64,000 bases of DNA, taken from the NCBI GenBank assembly GCA_035304345.1, contig DATGQE010000022.1:139270-203269 (forward strand). Reading direction: 5' to 3'. Below the pieces are notes generated by a model, which saw only the letters and a program-made list of their open reading frames with translations, searched no databases and had not been told where the DNA came from. The DNA comes from IDS-8 sp035304345 (lineage in GTDB: Bacteria > Pseudomonadota > Gammaproteobacteria > Steroidobacterales > Woeseiaceae). How positions within the stretch are numbered: position 1 is the first letter of the stretch; each line of letters begins with the position of its first letter. The position numbers and the translations under genes were made by a program. This document shows, in pieces, positions 24,656-32,718 of the stretch.

Positions 24656-25813
24656 TCAACCCCTTGCCAGTGCCGTGACGATGGGGAGACGCATCGCCGT
24701 GAGTGCCGGGAAAATGCCGGCGGCAACACCGGCACCGACCATCAGCGCCACCCCCGTGAGCACCGCGCCGGGCGACAGGAAGATGCCCGGGAGGAACGCG
24801 CCGAGCTGCTGCGCGAGCCCCTGCACCAGTATCCACCCGGCGCCGAGCCCGACGAGCCCGCCGATCAGCATGATGAGCACGGACTCGGAAAGCACGAAGC
24901 CGAGCACCGCGCGATCGGTGAAGCCAAGGGTCTTCAGCACCGCGAGCTCCGAGATGCGCTCGCGCACGGATTGCGCCATGGTGTTCGCCGACACCAGCAA
25001 CAGCGTGAAGAAGACCGCGGACAGGATCAGCTTCACGATCAGGCTGATGTTGCCGAACTGCTTGGCAAACGACTCGGCGAATGCCGCTTCCGTGCTGGTT
25101 TCGGTCTCGCTCGGCGAGTTCGCGAACTGCGCGTCGATGGCGTTCGCCACCTCGACGGGATTGGCCCCTTCGGCGATGCGCAGGACGTACCAGCCCACCG
25201 TTCCCTGGCCGAAGGCGCGCGCCTCCTCGAAGTAATCGTAGTTGAACAGCATGAAGGCGGAGCTGCCACGCGGATCGGTGCTCCTGAAAATGCCCTCCAG
25301 CACGAACTCCCAGACCTGCGACCCGTCCTTGTTGGTCCAGATGGTCGAATGCAGCGGGATACGGTCCCCGATCTTCCAGCCGAACCGTTGCACGAGCTCG
25401 ACGCCGGCGACGATGCCGATGCGATTCGCCTCCAGTGCGGCGAGTTGCTCCTCGGGAATCTCGAGCTCGGGGTAGAGCTCGAAGTAGGTGCGGGGCTCGG
25501 TCGGGAACTGGCCGAACTGGAACTGCGGATCCTGGTAGTACCCGCCGAACCAGGATGCGTGCGTGACCGCCTCCACGCCGGGTGTCGCCGCGATGCGGTT
25601 GCGATACGCGATCGGCAAGGGATTGATCAGCGACACCTTGTCCAGCACGACGAGGCGATCGGCCGCCGCGACGTCGGCACCGATCCGGAATGCATAGGCG
25701 AATGCGCTCAACAGCGCAAACAGCAGGAAGGCGACGATGACCGACAGCAGCGTCAGCGACGTGCGGATCTTCTTGCGCCAGACGTTCTTCCAGACGAGGC
25801 CGAAGCGGGTCAC
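24656..25813 (-). CDS. ABC transporter permease (MacB/FtsX type), first copy
   Basis: A 385-aa permease with the same four-helix MacB/FtsX plan: an N-terminal helix in KKIRTSLTLLSVIVAFLLFA, a periplasmic domain (about 45-250), and C-terminal helices around SVRERISELAVLKTLGFTDRAVLGF, LIGGLVGLGAGWIL and AGIFPALTAMRLPIVTALARG. Its GTG start overlaps the ATPase stop as GTGA, so it is translationally coupled. It is divergent enough in sequence from the second permease to imply a heterodimeric transporter rather than a recent duplication. Confidence 0.92.
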   Translation of the reverse strand: MTRFGLVWKNVWRKKIRTSLTLLSVIVAFLLFALLSAFAYAFRIGADVAAADRLVVLDKVSLINPLPIAYRNRIAATPGVEAVTHASWFGGYYQDPQFQFGQFPTEPRTYFELYPELEIPEEQLAALEANRIGIVAGVELVQRFGWKIGDRIPLHSTIWTNKDGSQVWEFVLEGIFRSTDPRGSSAFMLFNYDYFEEARAFGQGTVGWYVLRIAEGANPVEVANAIDAQFANSPSETETSTEAAFAESFAKQFGNISLIVKLILSAVFFTLLLVSANTMAQSVRERISELAVLKTLGFTDRAVLGFVLSESVLIMLIGGLVGLGAGWILVQGLAQQLGAFLPGIFLSPGAVLTGVALMVGAGVAAGIFPALTAMRLPIVTALARG

Positions 25814-26499
25814 GCGGCCATCCTCTCCACGAGCTTGCCCTTGTCGAGGTGCAGGGTCCGCTTCGCATATTCGGCTGCCTGCGCGTCGTGCGTCACCATG
25901 ACGATGGTCTTGCCGTGCTCGCTGTTCAGCGTCTGCAGGAGCCTGAGGATCTCCGTCGCCGTCTCGCGGTCGAGGTCACCCGTCGGCTCGTCGCAGAGGA
26001 GCAGCGTCGGGTCGGAGACGACCGCGCGCGCAATGGCGACGCGTTGCTCCTGGCCGCCCGAGAGCTCCTTCGGGTAATGCGAGGCGCGGTCGGCGAGGCC
26101 GACGATCGAGAGCGCGAGCTCCGCACGCTTGCGCCGTTCCTTCGCGCCGAGGTTGGTGAGCAAGAGCGGCAACTCGACGTTTTTGCGGGCCGTGAGCACC
26201 GGCAGCAGGTTGTAGAACTGGAAGATGAAGCCGACGTGGTGGGCCCGCCATTTCGCGAGCTGCGCGTTCGACATCGTCGCCAGCTCGACGCCGCCGACCC
26301 GGATGCTGCCGGAAGTGGGCTTGTCGAGGCCGCCCAGCAGGTTGAGCAGCGTGGTCTTGCCGGAGCCGGAAGGGCCCATCAGCGCCAGGAAATCCCCCTT
26401 CGGGATGACGAGGTCCAGCTCGTGCAGCACCTCGACCCGCTCCTTGCCCTTCTGGTAGACGCGGCTGACCTTCTCCAGCTCCGCGAGTGCGTCGGTCAT
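25810..26499 (-). CDS. ABC transporter ATP-binding protein (MacB/LolD type)
   Basis: A 229-aa ATPase. Walker A is GPSGSGKTTLL (about residues 42-52), followed by a Q loop, the signature LSGGQEQRVAIARA and Walker B LLLCDEPTGDLD, with the switch His in MVTHD. The QFYNLLPVLTARKNVELPLLL stretch is typical of the LolD/MacB branch that drives FtsX-type permeases. ATG at 26499 chosen because the product then opens MTDALAELEKVSRVYQKGK like the family; the frame is open upstream without homology. It sits between the adaptor protein (64-nt gap) and the first permease (4-nt overlap). Confidence 0.95.
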   Translation of the reverse strand: MTDALAELEKVSRVYQKGKERVEVLHELDLVIPKGDFLALMGPSGSGKTTLLNLLGGLDKPTSGSIRVGGVELATMSNAQLAKWRAHHVGFIFQFYNLLPVLTARKNVELPLLLTNLGAKERRKRAELALSIVGLADRASHYPKELSGGQEQRVAIARAVVSDPTLLLCDEPTGDLDRETATEILRLLQTLNSEHGKTIVMVTHDAQAAEYAKRTLHLDKGKLVERMAA

Positions 26500-26563
26500 G
26501 CTTCCCCCTCGTTCGTGTTCGCCGTGTGTCAGCACCCGCGGCAGCGCGGGCCGGGATCCTGTT

Positions 26564-27799
26564 TCAGGCGCCTTCCGCGACGATCGCCTGCCCGGGTGCC
26601 AGGGGCTCGGACGACGAGCGCACGATTCTATCGCCGGCGGCCAGTCCCTCCAAAACGAGAACGCGGCCGCGGCCGTAGGGGCCGCCGACCCGGACGTCCC
26701 GTCGCTCGACCACGCCGTCCACGACCCGCCAGACGAAGTCGCCCGCCTCGTCCGACCGGAGCGCCGCCTGGGAAACGGTGACGCCCCGGATTTCCCCGGG
26801 TCCGGCCTCGTCTTCGCCGGTCGCATGGAACGCGACCCGCACGCCCATGTCGCGCAGGATCCGCGAGTCCTTCTCGAGAAAGCCGATGCGGACCTTGACC
26901 GTCGCCTTCTGGCGATCGGCGGTCGGCACGATCGCGATGACCTCCGCCGGTATCTGCCAGCCCGGGTAGGAGTCGAGGGTCGCCGTGACCCGCTGCCCGG
27001 GTTGCACGCGCCCGATGTAGGCCTCGTTGACGTCGACCTCGATCTCGAGCGAGTCCATGTCGACGATGGTGCAGATGCCCGTGCGCGTGAAGCCGCCGCC
27101 GGCGGAGATGGGCGAGATCATCTCGCCGGGCTGGGCGTTCTTCGACACGACCATGCCGCTGAACGGCGCGCGGATGGTCATGTCGTCCAGCGCCTCCTGC
27201 GCGACGCTGACGGCTCGCTCCGCCACCTCGACGTTCTCGCGGCCGGCCGCCAGCCGTGCCGCCAGCGCGTCGTACGCGGCTTCGGCCTGGTCGAGGCTGG
27301 CCGCGCTCGTCATGCTGCGCGCGGCGAGGTCGCGCAGGCGATCGCGCTCGAGGCGCGCTGCCCGGAGCTGCGCCTCGGTCTCCGCGAGCGCCGCGCGCGC
27401 GGCGGATACTTGCGCGCGGGCGAGCTCGAGCTGCGCCACCTGGGTCGTGGCGTCGAGGCGCGCGACCACCTGGCCGGCCTCGACGCGCATGCCTTCCTCG
27501 ACCAGCACCTCCGCGACCTTGCCCGTCGTTTCGGCCGAAACCGTCGCCTGGCGCCGCGCCGTGACGTATCCCGATGCGTCGAGCACCGTGCCCCCTTCGG
27601 TCCCCGACACCGGCTTGAGTGCGATCTCCGTCTGCACCGCGACGGCGCTGGCGGCCGTGCCCGCCAGCAGCCACCAGGCGGCGGCGCCGACCGCCACCAC
27701 CGCGACGGCGAGGCCGGCCCACCAGCCGCTGCGCGACGGCGGCGGCGGTGCGCTCCTGTCGATCTTGAGCTCGTGTATGCGGTCTGCCGGATCGGCCAT
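26564..27799 (-). CDS. Periplasmic adaptor (HlyD/MacA-type membrane fusion protein)
   Basis: A 411-aa membrane fusion protein. One N-terminal membrane anchor (WWAGLAVAVVAVGAAAWWLLAG, residues about 26-47) is followed by a biotinyl-lipoyl half (DASGYVTARRQATVSAETTG, VEAGQVVARLD), a coiled-coil hairpin (about 115-190), the second lipoyl half (TIRAPFSGMVVSKNAQPGEM) and a beta-barrel domain. It links the FtsX/FtsX/ATPase complex to an outer-membrane channel. No TolC-like gene is nearby, so a channel encoded elsewhere is presumably shared. First gene of the four-gene operon; ATG at 27799 has a GAGGGA site just upstream. Confidence 0.93.
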   Translation of the reverse strand: MADPADRIHELKIDRSAPPPPSRSGWWAGLAVAVVAVGAAAWWLLAGTAASAVAVQTEIALKPVSGTEGGTVLDASGYVTARRQATVSAETTGKVAEVLVEEGMRVEAGQVVARLDATTQVAQLELARAQVSAARAALAETEAQLRAARLERDRLRDLAARSMTSAASLDQAEAAYDALAARLAAGRENVEVAERAVSVAQEALDDMTIRAPFSGMVVSKNAQPGEMISPISAGGGFTRTGICTIVDMDSLEIEVDVNEAYIGRVQPGQRVTATLDSYPGWQIPAEVIAIVPTADRQKATVKVRIGFLEKDSRILRDMGVRVAFHATGEDEAGPGEIRGVTVSQAALRSDEAGDFVWRVVDGVVERRDVRVGGPYGRGRVLVLEGLAAGDRIVRSSSEPLAPGQAIVAEGA

Positions 27800-27951
27800 C
27801 GTCCCTCGGTACGGTTCGTGTTGGTGTTCTTCCGGGTCCGGGAAAGACCGGCAAGGATACACCAATGCCGGGGAGCCGGCCGTCCGGGCCCGCTGACCGC
27901 GTCGCTCGGCCCGGCTTGCGCGCGGAGCTTGTGCTGCGGCAGCGCATACGA

Positions 27952-27973
27952 AAAAGGCCCCATCCCTGGGGCC
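27952..27973 (-). terminator. Rho-independent terminator of the EF-hand gene
   Basis: Read on the minus strand, a GGCCC/GGGCC stem with a 7-nt loop is followed directly by a run of five T, about 30 nt after the stop codon. This is the clearest intrinsic terminator in the window. Confidence 0.7.
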
Positions 27974-28000
27974 CGTCTCGTCCTTAAGACCGTTGCCGAA

Positions 28001-28252
28001 TTACTCGGCTTCTTCCATCTCCTGCTGAATCGTGTCGAACTCGGCTGGCGTCAGGTAACCGTCCTGGTTGGCATCCGCCGTCTGGAAATGCGCCACGAGG
28101 TTCTGGTCGGCGGACGCTTCCGTCTGCGTGATCACGCCGTCCTGGTTCTCGTCGAGCTCGTTGAACGACTTGGTCTGCTTCTGGTCGCCGCCGGCAACCG
28201 CCAGGCCCGACGCCAGTATCAGACCGCCTGCAATGGCTACGAACTTCTTCAT
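28001..28252 (-). CDS. Small exported EF-hand calcium-binding protein
   Basis: An 83-aa protein with a signal peptide (FVAIAGGLILASGLAVAGG) and two EF-hand loops, DENQDGVITQTE and DANQDGYLTPAE. The Asp/Asn/Asp/Gly/Ile-or-Leu/Glu positions for Ca2+ are kept, although Thr and Pro vary at position 9. The mature protein is only about 60 residues and acidic, so it is probably a periplasmic calcium buffer or sensor. AAGGAG lies 7 nt before the ATG, and an intrinsic terminator follows. It is a single-gene transcript; the gap to the next minus-strand gene is 370 bp. Confidence 0.88.
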   Translation of the reverse strand: MKKFVAIAGGLILASGLAVAGGDQKQTKSFNELDENQDGVITQTEASADQNLVAHFQTADANQDGYLTPAEFDTIQQEMEEAE

Positions 28253-28626
28253 GCCTGTCTCCTTCGATGGTGTTTGCTGGACGCTGTCGCGGCCTCGGCC
28301 GCTTGCCCCTGAGGGGGTGCAAGCGGCATGCCAGCACGGAAGGACCGCCGCGCCAGGCGGCCAGAACCTCGAGAAACAGGGCCTTTGGCGGTCAGGCCGG
28401 GGTTTCGCAGGCGGTGACGGGCGCCGGAACGGGCTCGCTGCCGCCGTCGCCAGCCGTCGTCAAACGGAGACAGGTGCTTGAAACGTCGATGTATTTTCTG
28501 CACGCAACCGGCAATAACTGCCGGCTGATGCCGGCAGGCGACGGGTAGGCGAAGAGCCGCCCCGACGGCGGCTCGAAGCGCTGCCGGCAGCCGCTTTCCG
28601 GGGTCGCGCGCGGTGCGCGCGGGTGG
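28253..28626. other. Intergenic region with promoter DNA and hairpins
   Basis: There is no gene in this 374-bp interval. The right part contains inverted repeats: GAGCCGCC at 28554-28561 with GGCGGCTC at 28567-28574 (a likely terminator of the 55-aa gene to its right), and several overlapping CCGGC/GCCGG repeats around 28508-28537. The left part should hold the promoter of the EF-hand gene. Confidence 0.5.
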
Positions 28627-28794
28627 CTATGCCAACGGGCAGCAGGGCCCGGCGAGCAGCCTCGCGACGATGATGGCGATGAGTGCGCCGATGAATCCGC
28701 CTCCGGCGGCGTAGAGGGCCACTTTGCCGTTTCCCGGCCCGGCGTCGGCGCTCCGCAGCTTGTTCGCCTGCGGCGGCAGATCCACTTCGCCCAT
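28627..28794 (-). CDS. Small membrane protein, 55 aa, unknown function
   Basis: A short gene of 56 codons including stop. It opens MGEVDLPPQANKLRSADAG, then has one membrane helix (about residues 26-47, core ALYAAGGGFIGALIAIIVA) and ends GPCCPLA with a Cys-Cys pair. The ribosome-binding site GGGGAGG 5 nt before the ATG is strong, which with the coherent membrane segment supports translation. It faces away from the Ser/Thr kinase gene, sharing a 100-bp promoter region. I do not recognise a family; the Cys pair could be acylated, oxidised or bind metal. Confidence 0.65.
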   Translation of the reverse strand: MGEVDLPPQANKLRSADAGPGNGKVALYAAGGGFIGALIAIIVARLLAGPCCPLA

Positions 28795-28895
28795 TGGAAC
28801 CTCCCCGATGGTGCGGCCTTGCAGCCGCTTCTTTATTATGATTTGCGGTCGAATCTAGTCACTCCCGCCCACCCTGTCAAATTGCGGGGCCTTAC

Positions 28896-31400
28896 ATGGA
28901 GGAATCGAGCGCGGCCGGCCTGAGAATCGGGCCCTATCGCATCGTCCGCGTCCTCGGGAGCGGCGGGATGGGCATCGTTTACCTGGCGGAACGGGCGGAC
29001 GAGAGCTTCCGCCAGCAGGTCGCCATCAAGCTCGTTCGCGACCGGCTCGTCGATCCCGAGACGGAAGAGCGGCTGCTCGGCGAACGCCAGATCCTCGCCA
29101 ACCTCGATCATCCCAACATCGCGCGTCTCCTGGACGGCGGTGCCACGGCGGAAGGCACGCCCTATCTCGTCATGGAGTACATCGACGGCGTGCCGATCGA
29201 TCGCTACTGCGACAGCCGCCGCCTGTCCATCGACGAGAGGCTGCACCTGTTCCGCCTCATCTGCTCCGCCGTCCATTACGCGCACCAGAACCTGGTGGTG
29301 CATCGCGACATCAAGTGCACCAACATCCTGGTGACCCGCGACGGTGTTCCGAAGCTGCTCGATTTCGGCATCGCGAAGCTGCTCGATCCCGCCGGGATGC
29401 CGACCGCCGGGCTCACCCGGCAGGGCGTTCTCATGCTGACGCCGGAGAACGCCGCGCCGGAGCAGGTGCTGGACGGGCCGATCACGACGGCGACGGATAC
29501 GTACGCGCTGGGCCTTTTACTGTACCGGCTGCTGTGCGGCCACCCGCCGTATCGCCTGCACGGCAGTCACCGCGAGATCGCGGAGGCGATCTGCGGCGAG
29601 CAGCCGCGGCCGCCGAGCGCCATGGTCGACGTGTACTGGAAAGAGCCCGAGACCCGCAGTCGCGAGCTCGAGGTCGTGCGTCCCGAGATCGTCGCCCGCT
29701 ACCGTTCGACGTCGGTGGACAAGCTCAGGCGGCGCCTCAAGGGAGACCTCGACAACATCGCGCTCAAGGCGCTGCGGAAGGAGCCCGCGCGCCGCTATCG
29801 CTCGGTCCACGAGCTGTCCGAGGACCTGCGGCTGCACCAGGCGTTCCTGCCGGTCACGGCGCGGCCGGACACCTGGCGCTACCGGGCGGGCAAGTTCATG
29901 CGCCGTCACGTCGCCGGCCTCGGGATGGCCGCGACGATCGCCGCGCTCCTCGTCGCGTTCGGGGCGACGGTGTTCGTGCAGAACCAGCGCATCGCGGAAG
30001 AGCGCGACACCGCGATGGAAGTCTCACGTTTCCTGGCGGAGATCTTCACGGCACCGGATCCATGGAACGCGCGGGGCTCGGGCGTGACGGCGCGCGAGAT
30101 CCTCGAGCGCGGTGCGGACCGGATCAGCACGGAGCTGCAGGGTCGTCCCGGCATCCAGGCCATGCTGATGCAGGCGATCGGCAGTGCCTATTACCGTCTC
30201 GGTGACTACGATCCGGCGATTGCCATGCTCGAGCGATCGCTCGAGCTGCGCCGGGACGTGCTCGGCGAGGGCAGCCGGGAAGTCGCCGGAGTCAAGAACG
30301 ATCTCGCCGCGGTGCTCATCCGCGTGGCCGACTACGACCGGGCACGGAAGCTCCTGGAGGAAGCGCTCGAGCAGCACCGCCGGGAGGAAGGGGAGGACGG
30401 GCCTTCCGTCGCCGCCAGCCTGTTCTACCTCGCGGACCTCGCGCGCCTCACGGGCGACCTCGCCGCCGCGGAGCGCTTCGCTTCCGAGAGCCTCGCGATC
30501 TGGCGCAAGCAGGAGCAGCAGTACCCGGGCAAGCTCGCCGAGGCGACGAGCGCCCTCGCGCGCATCCTGCGGGCCAAGGGCGATCTCGCCACCGCGGAGC
30601 GCCATTACCGGGAAGCCATCGCGTTCATCCGGGAGCGATTCGGCGACGACTACCCCTCGCTCGCGTATCCTCTGCAGAACCTCGCCGTCGTGCTGCGCGA
30701 ACAGGGGCGGTTCGACGAGGCCGAGGCGATGTTCCGGCAGGCGCTCGAGCTCGCCCGCCGGGTCTTCGGCGACGACCACGACGTCGTGGCCGGCTCGCTG
30801 GTGATGCTCGGCGCGCTGCAGCACGAGAGGGGAGCGTTGGACATGGCGGAAGCATCCTTCCGGGAAGCCCTGGAGCTCCACACGAGCTCGTTGGGGCCCG
30901 CGCACCCGTTCGTCGCCTACGACATGACGAGCATGGCCATGCTCTGCTTCGACGAAGGCCGGCTCGACGAGGCCGAAGCGCTGTTGCGCGACGCCGTCGA
31001 GATCTACGAGCAATCGGTGGGGCCCGACCACCTGTACCTGTCGTCCGCGCTCACCGAGCTCGGGATCGTGCTGGTGGAGCAGGGCGCGGCGGAGCGGGCG
31101 CTGCCGCTCTTCGAGCGCGCCTTGTCGATCCTCCGGCGCACGCAGGCCTCGGCGCAGTTCCTGGAGGCCGGCGCCAGCGCCGCGTACGGCCACGCGCTGG
31201 CAGAGCTCGGGCGTTACGACGAAGCCGAGGGGCTGCTGCTCGAGAGCGTGCCCAGGCTGGTCGCGCCGTACGTGCCTTCCGCACGCCGCGGTCGCCTGGC
31301 CCTCGGCTGGCTGGCCTCACTCTACGAGGGCTGGGACCGTCCCGAGGAGGCGGCCCGCTACCGGGAGCAGCTCGCCTCGCTGGTGGCGGAAGCCCGCTGA
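28896..31400 (+). CDS. Membrane Ser/Thr protein kinase with C-terminal TPR array
   Basis: An 834-aa Hanks-type kinase. Glycine loop GSGGMGIVYLAER (about 21-33), ATP lysine Lys45 (VAIKLV), catalytic HRD at 136-138 (VVHRDIKCTNIL) and DFG at 156-158 are all intact. A single membrane helix (LGMAATIAALLVAFGATVFV) near residue 350 separates it from a long series of TPR repeats of about 42 residues (for example YYRLGDYDPAIAMLERSLELRR, VLREQGRFDEAEAMFRQALELA, ALQHERGALDMAEASFREALEL). This kinase-TM-TPR plan recurs in bacteria that pair such kinases with ECF sigma factors; none is adjacent here. It heads a four-gene operon (12-nt gap to the transporter), so its substrates may be in lipid or nutrient handling. 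Confidence 0.93.
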   Translation: MEESSAAGLRIGPYRIVRVLGSGGMGIVYLAERADESFRQQVAIKLVRDRLVDPETEERLLGERQILANLDHPNIARLLDGGATAEGTPYLVMEYIDGVPIDRYCDSRRLSIDERLHLFRLICSAVHYAHQNLVVHRDIKCTNILVTRDGVPKLLDFGIAKLLDPAGMPTAGLTRQGVLMLTPENAAPEQVLDGPITTATDTYALGLLLYRLLCGHPPYRLHGSHREIAEAICGEQPRPPSAMVDVYWKEPETRSRELEVVRPEIVARYRSTSVDKLRRRLKGDLDNIALKALRKEPARRYRSVHELSEDLRLHQAFLPVTARPDTWRYRAGKFMRRHVAGLGMAATIAALLVAFGATVFVQNQRIAEERDTAMEVSRFLAEIFTAPDPWNARGSGVTAREILERGADRISTELQGRPGIQAMLMQAIGSAYYRLGDYDPAIAMLERSLELRRDVLGEGSREVAGVKNDLAAVLIRVADYDRARKLLEEALEQHRREEGEDGPSVAASLFYLADLARLTGDLAAAERFASESLAIWRKQEQQYPGKLAEATSALARILRAKGDLATAERHYREAIAFIRERFGDDYPSLAYPLQNLAVVLREQGRFDEAEAMFRQALELARRVFGDDHDVVAGSLVMLGALQHERGALDMAEASFREALELHTSSLGPAHPFVAYDMTSMAMLCFDEGRLDEAEALLRDAVEIYEQSVGPDHLYLSSALTELGIVLVEQGAAERALPLFERALSILRRTQASAQFLEAGASAAYGHALAELGRYDEAEGLLLESVPRLVAPYVPSARRGRLALGWLASLYEGWDRPEEAARYREQLASLVAEAR

Positions 31401-31412
31401 CGGAATGGCACG

Positions 31413-32708
31413 ATGAACGTTGCAGCGCTTTCGTGGCGTGACCTCCTGCTGCGCAAGCCGGTCGTGGCGTGGGCACTGTACGACTTCGGCAACTCCGCGT
31501 TCGCCACCTCGGTGCTCGTGGGCTTCTTCCCGCTGTTCTTCAACGACTACTGGAGCGCGCAGGCCTCCGGCTCCGAAACCACGACGCGCCTCATGATCGC
31601 GAACGGCGTATCGAGCCTGCTGCTGGCCTTGTCGGCGCCCCTGCTCGGCGCGATCGCGGACCGCGGCGGCTGGCGCAAGGCGCTCCTCCTGGCGTTCGCC
31701 GTGCTCGGCGCGGTCACGACCGCCTGGCTCTACTGGATCCCGCAAGGCGACTGGCTGCAGGCGGCCGTGGTCTTCGCCGTGGCGTCCCTGGGTTTCGCGG
31801 CAGCGAACATTTTCTACGACTCGATGCTGATCGACGTCACCGGCGAAGAGCGCTACGACATGGTGTCGGCATTCGGGTACGGGGCCGGCTATATCGGCGG
31901 CGGCCTGCTGTTCGCCGTGCACCTCGTGATGATCCTGCAGCCCGGCTGGTTCGGCCTGTCCGACATCGCGACCGCCGTGCGCGTCTCCTTCCTCACCGTG
32001 GCCGCCTGGTGGCTCCTCTTCACCGTGCCGCTCCTCGCGTACGTGCGGGAGCAACGCCCGGCGGTGCGGCCCCGCGTGAGCGCGGCGATGGCCGAGGGCG
32101 TGCGGCAGCTCGTGGACACGTTCCGGCAGGTGCGGGGGCTCAGGCCGGCCCTGTTGTTCCTTATCGCCTACTGGCTGTACATCGACGGCGTCAACACCGT
32201 GATGAAGGTCGCCATCGATTTCGGCTACAAGATCGGGGTCGGCTCGGAACACCTCATGATCGCGCTGCTGGTCGTGCAGTTCATCAGTTTCCCGGCCGCG
32301 CTCGCGTTCGGCTCGCTGGGGGAGAGAATCGGGCCGAAGCGCGGCATCCTCATCGGCCTCGCGATCTACGTCGGCGTCACGTCCTGGGCCGCGTTCATGA
32401 CGTCGGTGACCGAGTTCTTCGTCCTGGCGTGCGCCGTCGGCCTGGCGCAGGGCGGCGTGCAGTCGTTGAGCCGCTCGCTGTTCGCGCGCCTGATTCCGCC
32501 CGGCAAGCCGGGTGAGTTCTTCGGCTTCTACAACATGATCGGCAAGTTCGCAGCCGTGCTCGGTCCGTTCCTCGTAGCGCTCGCCGCGACCCTGACCGGG
32601 GAGGCGCGCTGGGCCGTGGCCGCGGTGCTGCCGCTGCTGCTCGGCGGTGCGCTGGTGCTGCTCGTGACGCCCGAGGAGACCGGGGAGACCGTCAGGCGGG
32701 ACGGGTAG
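31413..32708 (+). CDS. MFS transporter of the UMF1/Atg22-like family
   Basis: A 431-aa inner-membrane protein with about 12 helices. The opening WALYDFGNSAFATSVLVGFFP is the hallmark of the UMF1 family, related to the yeast vacuolar amino-acid exporter Atg22. Further typical parts are APLLGAIADRGGWRKALLL and FYDSMLIDVTGEERYDMVSAFGYGAGYIGG. Substrates of bacterial members are unknown; amino-acid or peptide efflux is a guess from the eukaryotic relative. It is 12 nt after the kinase and 10 nt before the phospholipase D gene, clearly in one operon. Confidence 0.9.
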   Translation: MNVAALSWRDLLLRKPVVAWALYDFGNSAFATSVLVGFFPLFFNDYWSAQASGSETTTRLMIANGVSSLLLALSAPLLGAIADRGGWRKALLLAFAVLGAVTTAWLYWIPQGDWLQAAVVFAVASLGFAAANIFYDSMLIDVTGEERYDMVSAFGYGAGYIGGGLLFAVHLVMILQPGWFGLSDIATAVRVSFLTVAAWWLLFTVPLLAYVREQRPAVRPRVSAAMAEGVRQLVDTFRQVRGLRPALLFLIAYWLYIDGVNTVMKVAIDFGYKIGVGSEHLMIALLVVQFISFPAALAFGSLGERIGPKRGILIGLAIYVGVTSWAAFMTSVTEFFVLACAVGLAQGGVQSLSRSLFARLIPPGKPGEFFGFYNMIGKFAAVLGPFLVALAATLTGEARWAVAAVLPLLLGGALVLLVTPEETGETVRRDG

Positions 32709-32718
32709 AATCGCGCGC

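Noticed and set aside
24254..26077. 607-codon plus-strand frame opposite the ABC permeases
   Set aside because: His/Arg/Gln-rich antisense translation; the minus strand encodes clear FtsX permeases and an ATPase.
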